A stretch of 64,000 nt of DNA, from contig CAWAJF010000004.1 of assembly GCA_963782345.1 (NCBI GenBank), forward strand, positions 310,001 through 374,000, given 5' to 3'. This DNA comes from DASUPK01 sp963782345 (GTDB lineage Bacteria; Actinomycetota; Thermoleophilia; Solirubrobacterales; 70-9). The stretch's first letter is position 1. Each line of letters starts with the position of its first letter. Below, piece after piece: positions 15,548 to 24,772 of the stretch. The notes under the pieces were generated by a model that saw only the letters and a list, made by a program, of their open reading frames with translations, searched no databases and was not told the origin of the DNA. A program made the translations under genes and the position numbers.

Positions 15548-16536
15548 GCGCCCACTACATGATGGAGCTGCCGCTCTCGCCGGCCTACGAGCGGATCGAC
15601 GGGATCCTGGAGAGCGGCGAGACGGTCGTCCTCGACGGCGGTGTCGCCACCGAGCTGCAGCGGGTCCGCGAGCAGGACAGGGACGCCTCGAATCAGCCCT
15701 GGGGGACCTGGGCCCTGTTCCAGGGGCCGATGGAGGTGCTCGATGTGCACCGCCGCTACGTCGCCGCCGGCGCCGATGTGATCTCGACCAACACCTGGTC
15801 GGTGCTCGAGGCAGCCGACCAGTCTCCGAACGTTCCATCGGGGCCCGGCCGGGAGCCCCTCTGGGCGTACGCCGCGCGCCTCGGGATCAGACTGGCCCGC
15901 CAAGCCGTGGACGAGGCGGGCCGCGGCGGCGAGTGCGCCGTCGCCTTCTGCGCCAACTCGGCCCTCCTCGACCGCAGGGCTCAGGGGAGGCTCGAGCTGC
16001 TGTCGTGGGCCTGGCAGGCGGAGCCGCCGGACATGGTCATCCTCGAGACGTTGGAGGCGATCCCGGACGAGCTCGCCCTCGAGACGATCGAGTTGGTCAC
16101 CGACACGGGCCTTCCGGTGTGGGTCAGCTTCCGCCGCGGCCGCGGCGCCATGGCGCACGCCGACGGCGAGCCCGTACCGGATCCCGATCCAGACGCATTT
16201 GCGCAGGCGCTGGCGCGGCTCGAGGCCATCGGCGTGCGGGCGATCCTCACCAACTGCGTGCCCACGGACGGCATCCGCGAGACCGTGGAGTCGCTTCGGT
16301 CCGCAACCACCCTGCCGGTCGGCTGCTACCCGAACCTGGGCCACGGCGCCGGCGCCGAGTGGGAGTTCGATCCGGTCGTGGGCCCTCGCGAGTACGCCGA
16401 CATGGCGAGTAGCTGGCTCGATGCGGGGGCGCGCGTGATCGGCGGCTGCTGCGGGGTGACGCCCGAGCACGTGGTGGCCCTGCGCAGCGCGGTCGGCAGC
16501 GCCCCGCCGTCCGAGCCCCTCGAGCTGGAGAGCTGA
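15544..16536 (+). CDS. Homocysteine S-methyltransferase (BHMT/MHT family)
   Basis: 330 residues, a single S-methyl_trans barrel. VVLDGGVATELQ at the N-terminus, ILTNCVPTDGI with the first zinc Cys, and VIGGCCGVTPEHV with the Cys pair. The ATG overlaps the stop of the fusion gene (ATGA). The family transfers a methyl group from S-methylmethionine, betaines or related donors to homocysteine. It is divergent from the barrel of the preceding fusion protein and lacks the methyltransferase extension. In this operon it may accept methyl groups from the pathway substrate or refill methionine. The donor is not predictable from sequence. Confidence 0.85.
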   Translation: MSAHYMMELPLSPAYERIDGILESGETVVLDGGVATELQRVREQDRDASNQPWGTWALFQGPMEVLDVHRRYVAAGADVISTNTWSVLEAADQSPNVPSGPGREPLWAYAARLGIRLARQAVDEAGRGGECAVAFCANSALLDRRAQGRLELLSWAWQAEPPDMVILETLEAIPDELALETIELVTDTGLPVWVSFRRGRGAMAHADGEPVPDPDPDAFAQALARLEAIGVRAILTNCVPTDGIRETVESLRSATTLPVGCYPNLGHGAGAEWEFDPVVGPREYADMASSWLDAGARVIGGCCGVTPEHVVALRSAVGSAPPSEPLELES

Positions 16537-16540
16537 CGCG

Positions 16541-16840
16541 ATGCCGTTCCTCGTCACCTGCCCCCACTGCGGCCAGCGCGAGGCGACCGAGTTCGTCTAC
16601 GGCGGCGAGGTGATGGACCGCCCGACCGGTCGCCCGCCGACCCGCCGCGAGCTGAGCTCCTACCTCTACTTCCGGGGGAACGCCGCGGGGCCGCAGCGCG
16701 AATGGTGGTTTCACTCCTCCGGCTGCGGGCGGTGGCTGATCGCAAACCGGGACACTCGCCGGGGCGCCGTCACCGAGACCATGAGTGCGGCGGCCACGAA
16801 CACCGCCGCCGGATCATCTGGCGGTGCGAGGGCGTCGTGA
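16541..16840 (+). CDS. soxD: Sarcosine oxidase delta-like subunit
   Basis: 99 residues, the usual size. MPFLVTCPHCGQRE gives a CPxCG zinc site, followed by FVYGGEV and REWWFHSSGCGRW, the signature of SoxD and of the MgdB subunit of N-methylglutamate dehydrogenase. A zinc-binding small subunit that supports the complex. The gene lies 4 bp after the homocysteine methyltransferase gene and overlaps the alpha-subunit gene by 4 bp (GTGA). The C-terminal ~20 residues are low-complexity Ala/Thr/Gly. Confidence 0.93.
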   Translation: MPFLVTCPHCGQREATEFVYGGEVMDRPTGRPPTRRELSSYLYFRGNAAGPQREWWFHSSGCGRWLIANRDTRRGAVTETMSAAATNTAAGSSGGARAS

Positions 16841-19578
16841 GCGGGCGCCGGCTGCCCGAGCGCCCCGGTGAGCTGATTCGCCGCGGCCGGGAGGTCGGCT
16901 TCAGCTTCGACGGGGACGCGCGCCGCGGGCTCGAGGGCGACACGATCGCCTCCGCCCTGGCCGGCGCCGGCCAGCGGGTCTTCTCTCGCTCCTTCAAGTA
17001 CCACCGCCCGCGCGGGCTGCTCTGCTGCTCCGGGCAGTGCCCGAACTGCCTGGTCGAGGTCGACGGCTCGCCGGGCGTGCGGGCCTGCGCCGAGCCGCTT
17101 CGCGAGGGAATGGAGGTCCGGCACATGAACGCGTGGCCGAGCCTCTCCTTCGACGCGATGCGGGCCGTCGACCGGTTCGGCTCGCGCCTCACTCCCCCGG
17201 GCTTCTACTACAAGACCTTCATGCGACCGCGCCGGCTCTGGCCGCTCTATGAGCGGGGGCTGCGCCGGGCCGCGGGCCTCGGCAGGCTGCCGGCGGAGCC
17301 CGGCGAGCGCGAGACGCGGGCCGATCACCGCACCCGCCACGCGGACGTTCTGGTCGTGGGCGGAGGCCGGTCGGGCCTGAACGCGGCGATCTCGGCCGCC
17401 GAGGAGGGAGCGGACGTGGTGCTCGCGGACGAGGGGCAGGCCCTCGGTGGCCGGATGCTCTGGGAGGGCGGGCACGCCGAGGCCGCCGCACTGGGGCGCC
17501 GCCTCGCCGATCTCGGCGTCGAGGTCCTCTCGCCCGCCTCGGCGCTCGGCTGGTTCGACGGCCTCGTCCCGATCTGGCAGGGCGATCTCCTGCATCGGGT
17601 CCGCGCCACCTCGCTGGTGGTCGCGACGGGGACGATCCCGCAGCCCCTGCCCTTCCGCGGCAACGACCTGCCCGGCGTGATGCTCTGCGACGGCGCGCTC
17701 CGTCTCGCCAATCTGCACGCCGTCCCGCCGGGCCGCCGAGCGGTCGTCTGCACGATCGACCAGGAGGGCATCGACGCGGCCCTCGCGCTCGTCCGGGCCG
17801 GAGTCGAGGTCGCCGCCGTCGTCGACAGCCGGCCGGAGGGGGGCGCCGGAGCGGCGGCCGAGGAGATCGCCTCCGCCGGCATCGAGCTGATCGCCGGCGG
17901 CACGATCTCGGAGGCCCACGGCCGCAACGGGGTCAGCGCGGTGAGCGTCGCTTCCACACAGCCCAGGGGGACTACGTCCCCGACCGCGAGGCGGGTCGAG
18001 TGCGATCTCGTCGCTGTGTCGGGGGGCCGGGCGCCCGCCTCATCGCTGCTGATGCAGGCGGGCGCCCGAGCCGCATACGACGAACGGAGCGGCACGTTCG
18101 TCCCGACGGATCTTCCCGAGGGCGTCCGCGCGGTCGGTTCGGTCGCCGGAGCGGACGCGGCGGCGGCGGGACCCGTCCCGGAGGTGCGCGACGGCCGCTG
18201 CTTCGTCTGCCTCTGCGAGGACGTCACCGAGAAGGACGTCTCCGCGGCAGTCGGGGAGGGCTTCGACTCGATCGAGCTGGCCAAGCGCTACCTGACGGCG
18301 ACGATGGGGCCGTGCCAGGGGCGCATGTGCCAGCTTCCCTCGGCGCGCTCGATCGCGCGCGAGATCGGGGTCGAGACGAAGGAGGTCGGAACGACCACCG
18401 CCCGGCCACCGATCGCAGCGGTCCCGCTCGGAGTGGTCGCCGGGCGCCAGCACGAGCCCGGCAGCCGCCCGCCACTCGACGCCGACCATCGCGCCCTCGG
18501 CGCGGCCATGGACTGGGCCGGCATCTGGCGGCGGGCGTACGACTACGGCGATCCCGGCGCCGAGGCGCTCCAGATCCACCGCGAGGCCGGCTTGATCGAC
18601 GTCTCCCCCCTCGGCAAGTTCCTCGTACAGGGCCCCGACGCCGCCGCCTTCCTCGACCGCGTCTACCCCAACCGCCTCTCGACCCTCGAGCCGATGCGCA
18701 TCCGCTACGGCGTCCTGGTCACGGAGGCCGGCCGGATCATGGACGACGGCACCGTCTGCCGGCTCGACGACGAGACCTTCTACGTCACGACGACCACCGG
18801 CGGCTCTGCGGCGGTCCTGCAGTGGCTGCGCTGGTGGCTCGCCGAGTGGCGGCTGGAGGTGCGGATCACGGACCTCACCGGCGCGCTCGGCGCGATGAAC
18901 CTGGCGGGCCCTCGCTCGCGAGAGACCCTCGCGCCGCTGACCGAGATCGACGTCCGCCAGGACGCCTTCCCGTACCTGCACGCTCGCACGGGCCGCGTGG
19001 CGGGTGTGGAATGCCTGGTCCTGCGGCTCGGCTTCGTCGGCGAGCTCGGCTACGAGATCCACACCGCCTCGGTGCACGCCAGGCACCTGTGGAGCGCCAT
19101 CCTCGGCTCGGGCGGAGGGGCGGAGGTGAGGCCGGCCGGGCTGGAGGCACAGCGGATCCTGCGGCTGGAGAAGCAGCACCTGATCCCGAGCCAGGACACC
19201 GATTCCGAGTCGACCCCCTTCGGCGCGGGCCTCCCCTGGATCGTGAAGCTCGACAAGGAGCACGACTTCCTGGGCCGCTGGTCACTGGAGATGGCCGCCG
19301 ACTCTCCGGGGACCGAGCGACTGGTCGGCTTCACCGCTCCGCGGGAGGTGGCCGTGGACGAGGGCGCGGCCGTCGTCATCGACGGCGCCCCCGCCGGCCG
19401 CGTGACGAGCTGCCGGGTGAGCGAGGTGCTCGGCAAGACCGTCGGCATGGCCTGGATTCCGCCCGAGCTCGCCATGGACGGGGCCGATTTCGGGATCTCG
19501 TCGAATGGCGCGGTGGTCCGCGCGACCGTGACCACGGCGCCGTTCTACGACCCCGACGGGGAGCGGCAGCGAGCATGA
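16837..19578 (+). CDS. soxA: Sarcosine oxidase alpha-like subunit with additional Fe-S cysteine motifs
   Basis: 913 residues from the GTG overlapping the soxD stop. Order: an N-terminal ferredoxin-like domain with C63, C64, C68, C71 and C84 (CCSGQCPNC and a later Cys); a Rossmann domain with LVVGGGRSGLNAA; a BFD-like cysteine set C458-x-C460 and C493-x4-C498 (CLCEDVT and GPCQGRMC); then a GcvT-like folate-binding domain to the end. Classical heterotetrameric sarcosine oxidase alpha subunits keep the fold but generally lack these cysteines, which look like those of HcnA/HcnB and opine dehydrogenases. It should pass a one-carbon unit to tetrahydrofolate, making 5,10-methylene-THF. The Fe-S sites suggest an electron acceptor other than oxygen. 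Confidence 0.9.
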   Translation: MSGRRLPERPGELIRRGREVGFSFDGDARRGLEGDTIASALAGAGQRVFSRSFKYHRPRGLLCCSGQCPNCLVEVDGSPGVRACAEPLREGMEVRHMNAWPSLSFDAMRAVDRFGSRLTPPGFYYKTFMRPRRLWPLYERGLRRAAGLGRLPAEPGERETRADHRTRHADVLVVGGGRSGLNAAISAAEEGADVVLADEGQALGGRMLWEGGHAEAAALGRRLADLGVEVLSPASALGWFDGLVPIWQGDLLHRVRATSLVVATGTIPQPLPFRGNDLPGVMLCDGALRLANLHAVPPGRRAVVCTIDQEGIDAALALVRAGVEVAAVVDSRPEGGAGAAAEEIASAGIELIAGGTISEAHGRNGVSAVSVASTQPRGTTSPTARRVECDLVAVSGGRAPASSLLMQAGARAAYDERSGTFVPTDLPEGVRAVGSVAGADAAAAGPVPEVRDGRCFVCLCEDVTEKDVSAAVGEGFDSIELAKRYLTATMGPCQGRMCQLPSARSIAREIGVETKEVGTTTARPPIAAVPLGVVAGRQHEPGSRPPLDADHRALGAAMDWAGIWRRAYDYGDPGAEALQIHREAGLIDVSPLGKFLVQGPDAAAFLDRVYPNRLSTLEPMRIRYGVLVTEAGRIMDDGTVCRLDDETFYVTTTTGGSAAVLQWLRWWLAEWRLEVRITDLTGALGAMNLAGPRSRETLAPLTEIDVRQDAFPYLHARTGRVAGVECLVLRLGFVGELGYEIHTASVHARHLWSAILGSGGGAEVRPAGLEAQRILRLEKQHLIPSQDTDSESTPFGAGLPWIVKLDKEHDFLGRWSLEMAADSPGTERLVGFTAPREVAVDEGAAVVIDGAPAGRVTSCRVSEVLGKTVGMAWIPPELAMDGADFGISSNGAVVRATVTTAPFYDPDGERQRA

Positions 19579-20312
19579 GCCTGGGGTTCCTCTCTGTGAC
19601 TCATGGGCAAGCGGACGTCCTCGCCTCGAGTCCGCTGGAGCCGTTGCTGGGCGAGGCTGGGGCCCGGTTCGAAGGGCGCGACGGCTGGCGCGTAGCGACC
19701 TCGTTTCGCCCGCCCCCCGACGAGCTCGAGACGATTCGGAGAGCCGCCGGGATCGCCGACCGCTCGGCGATGGGAAAGCTGGAGCTGCAGGGGACGCCGG
19801 AGGCGCTCGGCAGTCTGCTCGCGAGCGTGGTCCCCGGCGGTCCGCCCGGGCCCGGCGAGACCGCCGAGCTCGACGGCGCGCTGCTCTGGCTCTCCTCACC
19901 CGATCGCGCCCTGGCGATCTGCCGGCCGGCCGAGACAACCGGCCTCGCCGAGCTCCTGGACAGCGTCTGCGGCGTCTCGCCCCACTGCGGCGTCGTCGAC
20001 GTGACGGCCGGCCTCGCGGCGATCGAGCTGCGGGGACCCCGAGCTCGCAACGTCCTGGAGCGCGTGACGGCGATCGACGTGCGGGACCCCATCCTCGGCG
20101 TCGGCGGCGTGCGCGCCGGGGCGGTCGCCGAGGTGGCGGCGACCCTGATCCGGATCGAGCGCGAGGCATTCCTGGTCCTCGTCGGATCGCAGGAGGCGCC
20201 CGACGCCTGGGAGATCGTGCTCGACGCGGGGGCGCCGCTCGGCGCGGACCCCGTCGGCGCCGACGCCCTCGCCCAGCTCGAGCGGCGCGCGGAGGAGCCG
20301 GCACATGCGTGA
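19575..20312 (+). CDS. soxG: Sarcosine oxidase gamma-like subunit
   Basis: 245 residues, GcvT-like fold as in SoxG/MgdD. The ATG overlaps the alpha-subunit stop (ATGA). Recognisable stretches are RRAAGIADRSAMGKLELQG near residue 55 and VDVTAGLAAIELRGPRARNV in the middle. The conserved family sequence is weak, as is usual for gamma subunits, so gene order carries much of the assignment. Part of the cytoplasmic four-subunit complex. The 3' end overlaps the beta-subunit gene by 8 bp. Confidence 0.82.
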   Translation: MSLGFLSVTHGQADVLASSPLEPLLGEAGARFEGRDGWRVATSFRPPPDELETIRRAAGIADRSAMGKLELQGTPEALGSLLASVVPGGPPGPGETAELDGALLWLSSPDRALAICRPAETTGLAELLDSVCGVSPHCGVVDVTAGLAAIELRGPRARNVLERVTAIDVRDPILGVGGVRAGAVAEVAATLIRIEREAFLVLVGSQEAPDAWEIVLDAGAPLGADPVGADALAQLERRAEEPAHA

Positions 20313-21516
20313 GATCTTCGGGGCCGGCCGGATGTGGCGCGCGGCGCGCCCACCGCGTGACCGGTACGACGTGGTCATCGTCGGCGGCGGCTCGCACGGG
20401 CTCGCCACGGCCTACTACCTCACCCAGCGCGGGGTCACCGACGTCTGCGTCCTCGAGCAGGGCTACATCGGGTCCGGTGCGGCGGGACGCAACACGGCGA
20501 TCCTGCGCTCGAACTACCGGACCGCCGAGGGAGCGCGCTTCTACGAGCAGAGCCTGCGCCTCTACGAGCGGCTCTCGACCGAGCTCGACTACAACCTGAT
20601 GTTCTCGCAGCGGGGGCACCTGACCCTCGCCCACAACGACCGCAGCGAGGCGATCCTGACCGAGCGGGCGGGAGTCAACCGGCTCCTGGGAATCGACAGC
20701 AGGATGATCGGCCTCGACGAGATCCGAGATCTCGCGCCCCCGATGCGCCTCTCACCCGACGCCCTGCACCCGGTGCGCTCGGCGCTCTACCACCCGCCCG
20801 GGGGAACGATCCGCCACGACGCCGTCGTCTGGGGCCTCGCTCGCGGCGCCGACCGCGGTGGCGCCGAGATCCATCCTCACACCGAGGTGACCGGCATCGA
20901 GCGCTCCAACGGCAGGGTGACCGGGGTCGAGACCGCGGCGGGCTCGATTGCCGCGGGCACGGTGGTGAGCTGCGCGGCCGGATGGTCCACGCAGGTCGCC
21001 GGCCTGGCTGAGGTTCCCCTGCCGATCACCACCCACATCCTGCAAGCGTTCGTCACCGAGGCGCTGAAGCCCCTGCTCGACGTCGTGATCGTCTCGGCGG
21101 ACCTGCACGTCTACATCTCACAGACCGACCGCGGCGAGTTCCTGGTCGGCGCCGAGATCGAGCCCTGGACCACCTACCGCCAGCGCGGCACCCTCAACTT
21201 CCTCGAGGAGGCATCGCGCCACACCCTCGAGCTCTTCCCCCAGCTCGAGCGGGCGCGGATGCTCCGGAGCTGGGCCGGACTCTGCGACGTCAGCCCGGAC
21301 TACAGCCCGATCCTCGGTACCACCGAGGTCGACGGTTTCCTGATCAGCGCCGGCTGGGGCACCTACGGATTCAAGGCGGCGCCGATCGTCGGCTCTACCC
21401 TCGCCGAGTTGATCGACACCGGCGAGACTCCCGAGCTGATCGCCCCCTTCTCCCTGGAGCGCTTCTACCGCGACGAGCTGGTCTCCGAGCTGGCGGCCGC
21501 CGCCACCAGCCACTGA
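20305..21516 (+). CDS. soxB: Sarcosine oxidase beta-like subunit (FAD amine oxidoreductase)
   Basis: 403 residues, DAO family. VVIVGGGSHGLATAYYL is the FAD Rossmann motif, then SGAAGRNTAILRSNY (family hallmark around the flavin attachment region), and near the C-terminus LCDVSPDYSPILG and GWGTYGFKAAP, the FAD-closing loop. This subunit oxidises the N-methyl amine; the alpha subunit then captures the one-carbon group. Gene order here is D-A-G-B, unlike the classical B-D-A-G. The true substrate could be sarcosine, dimethylglycine, N-methylglutamate or another N-methyl compound. Confidence 0.92.
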   Translation: MREIFGAGRMWRAARPPRDRYDVVIVGGGSHGLATAYYLTQRGVTDVCVLEQGYIGSGAAGRNTAILRSNYRTAEGARFYEQSLRLYERLSTELDYNLMFSQRGHLTLAHNDRSEAILTERAGVNRLLGIDSRMIGLDEIRDLAPPMRLSPDALHPVRSALYHPPGGTIRHDAVVWGLARGADRGGAEIHPHTEVTGIERSNGRVTGVETAAGSIAAGTVVSCAAGWSTQVAGLAEVPLPITTHILQAFVTEALKPLLDVVIVSADLHVYISQTDRGEFLVGAEIEPWTTYRQRGTLNFLEEASRHTLELFPQLERARMLRSWAGLCDVSPDYSPILGTTEVDGFLISAGWGTYGFKAAPIVGSTLAELIDTGETPELIAPFSLERFYRDELVSELAAAATSH

Positions 21517-22385
21517 TGACCACCGACGGCGGTGAGAGGACCGCTCGCCTGCTGATCTCCTGCGCCGATCGCCCAGGGATCGTCGCGGCGGTCTCGAGCT
21601 TTCTCTTCCGTCACGGGGCCAACATCGTCTCCTCGGACCAGCACTCGACCGACCCCGAGGCCGGCCGCTTCTTCATGCGCATGGAGTTCTCGACGGCCGA
21701 CATGGACCTGCAGGGAGCGGACCTGGAGGAGGCCTTCCGCCTGGACGTCGCCGACAGCTTCGAGATGAGCTGGCGCATGTCGCATCCCGACGACCGCAAG
21801 CGCATGGCGATCCTGGTCTCCCGCTACGAGCACTGCGTGCTCGATCTGCTCTGGCGCTGGCGGCGCGGGTCGCTGGACGCCGACCTGGTTCTGGTCGCCT
21901 CCAACCATTCCGATCTCTCCGATGACGTCCGCTCCTTCGGCGTGCCATTCGAGCATGTGCCCGTGCCCCCCGACGGCAAGCCTCAGGCGGAGGAGAGGCT
22001 GCTCGAGCTGCTCGCCGGCAAGGTCGACCTGGTGGTGCTCGCCCGCTACATGCAGATCCTCTCCGGCGACTTCCTCGATCGGATCGGCGCCCCGCTGATC
22101 AACATCCACCACTCCTTCCTGCCGGCGTTCGCCGGCCCCGACCCGCACCGGGAGGCCTACGAGAAGGGCGTCAAGATCATCGGGGCGACCGCCCACTACG
22201 TGATCGAGGAGCTCGACGCCGGGCCGATCATCGAGCAGGACGTCGCCCGGGTCTCCCACCGCGAGTCCGTCGCGGACCTGACCCGCCTCGGCGAGGACAT
22301 CGAGCGCTCCGTCCTGGCCCGCGCGGTGACGATGCACCTCAGGGACCGCACGCTGGTCTACGAGAACAAGACCATCGTCTTCTGA
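21516..22385 (+). CDS. purU: Formyltetrahydrofolate deformylase
   Basis: 289 residues. An N-terminal ACT domain (LLISCADRPGIVAAVSSFL) is followed by the formyltransferase-like catalytic domain with the Asn-His pair in LINIHHSFLPAFAGPDPH and ARYMQILS. PurU hydrolyses 10-formyl-THF to formate and THF and regenerates free folate. The start overlaps the soxB stop (TGATG). The same linkage of sarcosine-oxidase genes with purU is common in methylated-amine degraders, where it relieves the C1-folate load. Confidence 0.95.
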   Translation: MTTDGGERTARLLISCADRPGIVAAVSSFLFRHGANIVSSDQHSTDPEAGRFFMRMEFSTADMDLQGADLEEAFRLDVADSFEMSWRMSHPDDRKRMAILVSRYEHCVLDLLWRWRRGSLDADLVLVASNHSDLSDDVRSFGVPFEHVPVPPDGKPQAEERLLELLAGKVDLVVLARYMQILSGDFLDRIGAPLINIHHSFLPAFAGPDPHREAYEKGVKIIGATAHYVIEELDAGPIIEQDVARVSHRESVADLTRLGEDIERSVLARAVTMHLRDRTLVYENKTIVF

Positions 22386-22409
22386 TCTCTCGAGCGCCCG
22401 GGCTGCTGG

Positions 22410-24743
22410 CTAGCTGTTCACGGTGACCCGGCCCTCGCGTCCCCGCTCGCGCCGGCGCGGGCGCTCGGAGAGGCGGACCGGAGCCGCGGACATCGCCCGG
22501 AGGCGCATGTCCGACCAGGTGACCCCCTCGCGCACGAGGGCCGGGACGCCGAGCGTGACGGCGGTCGCGATCTCGACGGCCTGGAGGATGACGCCGTAGG
22601 CAAGCGCGTCCGCGGCCGGGACGCCGAAGCCCTTGTTGAGCACGCTGATGATCGCCAGCTGGAAGATTCCGATGTTCGACGGCGTCGCCGGAACGACCGC
22701 CGTCACGTTGACCGCGAAGAGGCATGCCGCGGCGGCACCGATGGCGACCTGGTGATCGAGGCCGAGCGCCGCGAACAGGGCCCAGCACGCGGCCAGCTGC
22801 AGAAACCAGGCGAAGAGCTGGGCGCCGGCGGCGATCGATCCCCTGCGGGGATCACGGAAGACCGTCAGGCCGCGGCGGGCCTGCTGCACGGCGCCACGGA
22901 CGGCCTTGATCCCGCGGGCGATCCGGCCCTGACCGTTCACCCTGACCAGCGAGGGAGCCATCAGCACCGCCAGCAGGACCAGCAGCGGCGCGGTCGACAC
23001 GAGGAAGAGCTTCTGCGTGCTCGCCTGGAAGAGGTCGGTCGTCGAGACGATGATCCCGCCGAGCAAAGCCAGCGCGAAGATGTTGAGCGCCGTCTGCGAG
23101 ACCAGGGTGCCGATCAGGACCGGGAAGGTCTCGCGCATCCGGCCGATGTGCCGGGAGAGGACCATTGCCCTGGCGGGCTCGCCGAGACGCGCCGGCAACG
23201 TCGCCGACATCAGCACGCCGATCATCGTCGCCGAGGTCACATCGCGGCGGCGGATGTCATAGCGCGGCAGGGCAGCGCGTGCGATCGCGACCCAGGAAGC
23301 GGCGCGGGCGAACATCGCCGCCACCATCAGGGCGCAGGCGATCAGGACCCACTTCAGGTCCGAGTCGATGATGCTGGTGGCGACCTGGTCGACGCCAATC
23401 CTCCGTGCGGCCAGGGCGGTGAGGCCGAGGCCGAGAACGCTGGCGACCGCGACGCCCGCCTTCCGCGCGACACGCCGGCCGCGGCTGGGCCCGCCGAGCG
23501 GGGCCGGCTCAAGTGCGGGCAGGCGCTTGGCGGGCCGCTTCGGGCCGCCGTCGAGGCGGACGAGTCCGGTGCGTCGGGCGAGCTCCTCAGGCGGCCAGAT
23601 CGGCGCGGGGGCCGGCTCGGTCGCGCGCTCGTAGACCTCGGTCACCTCGTCGGCGATCCGCGGCCACGCGTAGCGCTCGGCGCTGCGGCGGCCGGCCTCG
23701 CCCATCGCCGCGATCCGCTCGGGCTCGTGCGCGAGCAGCTGAAGCTCCTCGGCGAGCGCCTGCGGGTCGCCCGGCGGCACGAGGATGCCGTCGACGCCGT
23801 TGGTGACCACGTCGCTGTAGCCGGCGATCGCGGAGGCGACCACCCCGGTGCCCGCGGCCATCGCCTCGATCAGGACCATGCCGAAGCTCTCCCCGGCGAG
23901 CGATGGCGCGCAGAGCAGGTCGGCCTCGGCGAGCTGGCGCCAGAGGACCGAGTCCGAGACCTTGCCGAGGACGTCTATGTGATTCATCACGTCGGGATCG
24001 CCGACCCGGCGGGAGATCTCCTCGGGGTCCGCTCCGACGACCGTCAGGCGGGAGGGGACGTGCTCCACCAGCGCCTGGAACGCGGCCAGCAGCACCGGCA
24101 GCCCCTTGCGCTCCTCGGCGCGGCCGACGAAGACCAGCCGCAGCTCGTCGCTCGGTGGCTTCGGCGCCTGTGGCGCGGCCTCGATATCGACCCCGTTGGG
24201 GACGATCGCGTACTCGCCGCCGAACCAGCGGCGGCCGGTCCAGGCCGCGGCCTGCGAGACGGCGATGCGGGCCGAGAGCTGGTTCATACGGCGGCGGGCG
24301 CCGAGCAGGGTCGCGACGTGATTGGGGAAGGCCTTGGTCGAGTAGGCATGAAACGTGCCGACGACCGGCGTGCCGCGGAAGGTCATCGCGTCCCAGCCGA
24401 CGAGCGGCGCGAGCGGCTCATGTACGTGGACGACGTCGTAGTTGCCGGCGCGCAGCTCGCGTCGCAGGGCGAGGGGGCCCTCCGGGAAGACCGAGAGGTT
24501 CGAGACGGCGCCGTTGGCGCCGACGCCGACGGTCCGCCCGAGCGGCACCAGGTAGTCGGGAGCCTCCCGCAGCTCGGGGTGGGAGCGGTGCAGGCGTCTG
24601 CTGATCGCGTCGGGCGGATCCCACGGGGCCAGCACGCGAACGTGATCTCCCCGGGCGATGAACTGCTCCGCCAGCGCCTCAACGTGCCTGTTTACGCCTC
24701 CCTGATAGGTCCAGGAATAGGGAGAGACAAGCGCGATGCGCAT
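22410..24743 (-). CDS. GT4 glycosyltransferase fused to an LPG-synthase/AglD-type membrane domain
   Basis: 777 residues. Residues 1-~375 are a GT-B glycosyltransferase of the PimA-like GT4 group: MRIALVSPYSWTYQGGVNRH, VHVHEP, FVGRAEERKGLPVLL and the EX7E-like SLAGESFGMVLIEAMAAGTG. After a Pro/Arg-rich linker, residues ~440-750 hold about eight hydrophobic helices of the UPF0104/lysylphosphatidylglycerol synthase TM family, including TLPARLGEPARA and PATPSNIGIFQ. The transferase probably adds a sugar to a lipid on the cytoplasmic face, and the membrane part may bind or translocate it. Head-to-tail with the next gene (29 bp). Fusion of both domains in one chain is uncommon. Confidence 0.88.
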   Translation of the reverse strand: MRIALVSPYSWTYQGGVNRHVEALAEQFIARGDHVRVLAPWDPPDAISRRLHRSHPELREAPDYLVPLGRTVGVGANGAVSNLSVFPEGPLALRRELRAGNYDVVHVHEPLAPLVGWDAMTFRGTPVVGTFHAYSTKAFPNHVATLLGARRRMNQLSARIAVSQAAAWTGRRWFGGEYAIVPNGVDIEAAPQAPKPPSDELRLVFVGRAEERKGLPVLLAAFQALVEHVPSRLTVVGADPEEISRRVGDPDVMNHIDVLGKVSDSVLWRQLAEADLLCAPSLAGESFGMVLIEAMAAGTGVVASAIAGYSDVVTNGVDGILVPPGDPQALAEELQLLAHEPERIAAMGEAGRRSAERYAWPRIADEVTEVYERATEPAPAPIWPPEELARRTGLVRLDGGPKRPAKRLPALEPAPLGGPSRGRRVARKAGVAVASVLGLGLTALAARRIGVDQVATSIIDSDLKWVLIACALMVAAMFARAASWVAIARAALPRYDIRRRDVTSATMIGVLMSATLPARLGEPARAMVLSRHIGRMRETFPVLIGTLVSQTALNIFALALLGGIIVSTTDLFQASTQKLFLVSTAPLLVLLAVLMAPSLVRVNGQGRIARGIKAVRGAVQQARRGLTVFRDPRRGSIAAGAQLFAWFLQLAACWALFAALGLDHQVAIGAAAACLFAVNVTAVVPATPSNIGIFQLAIISVLNKGFGVPAADALAYGVILQAVEIATAVTLGVPALVREGVTWSDMRLRAMSAAPVRLSERPRRRERGREGRVTVNS

Positions 24744-24772
24744 CCAACCAGGGTAGCGGTAGTGCTGGCTGG

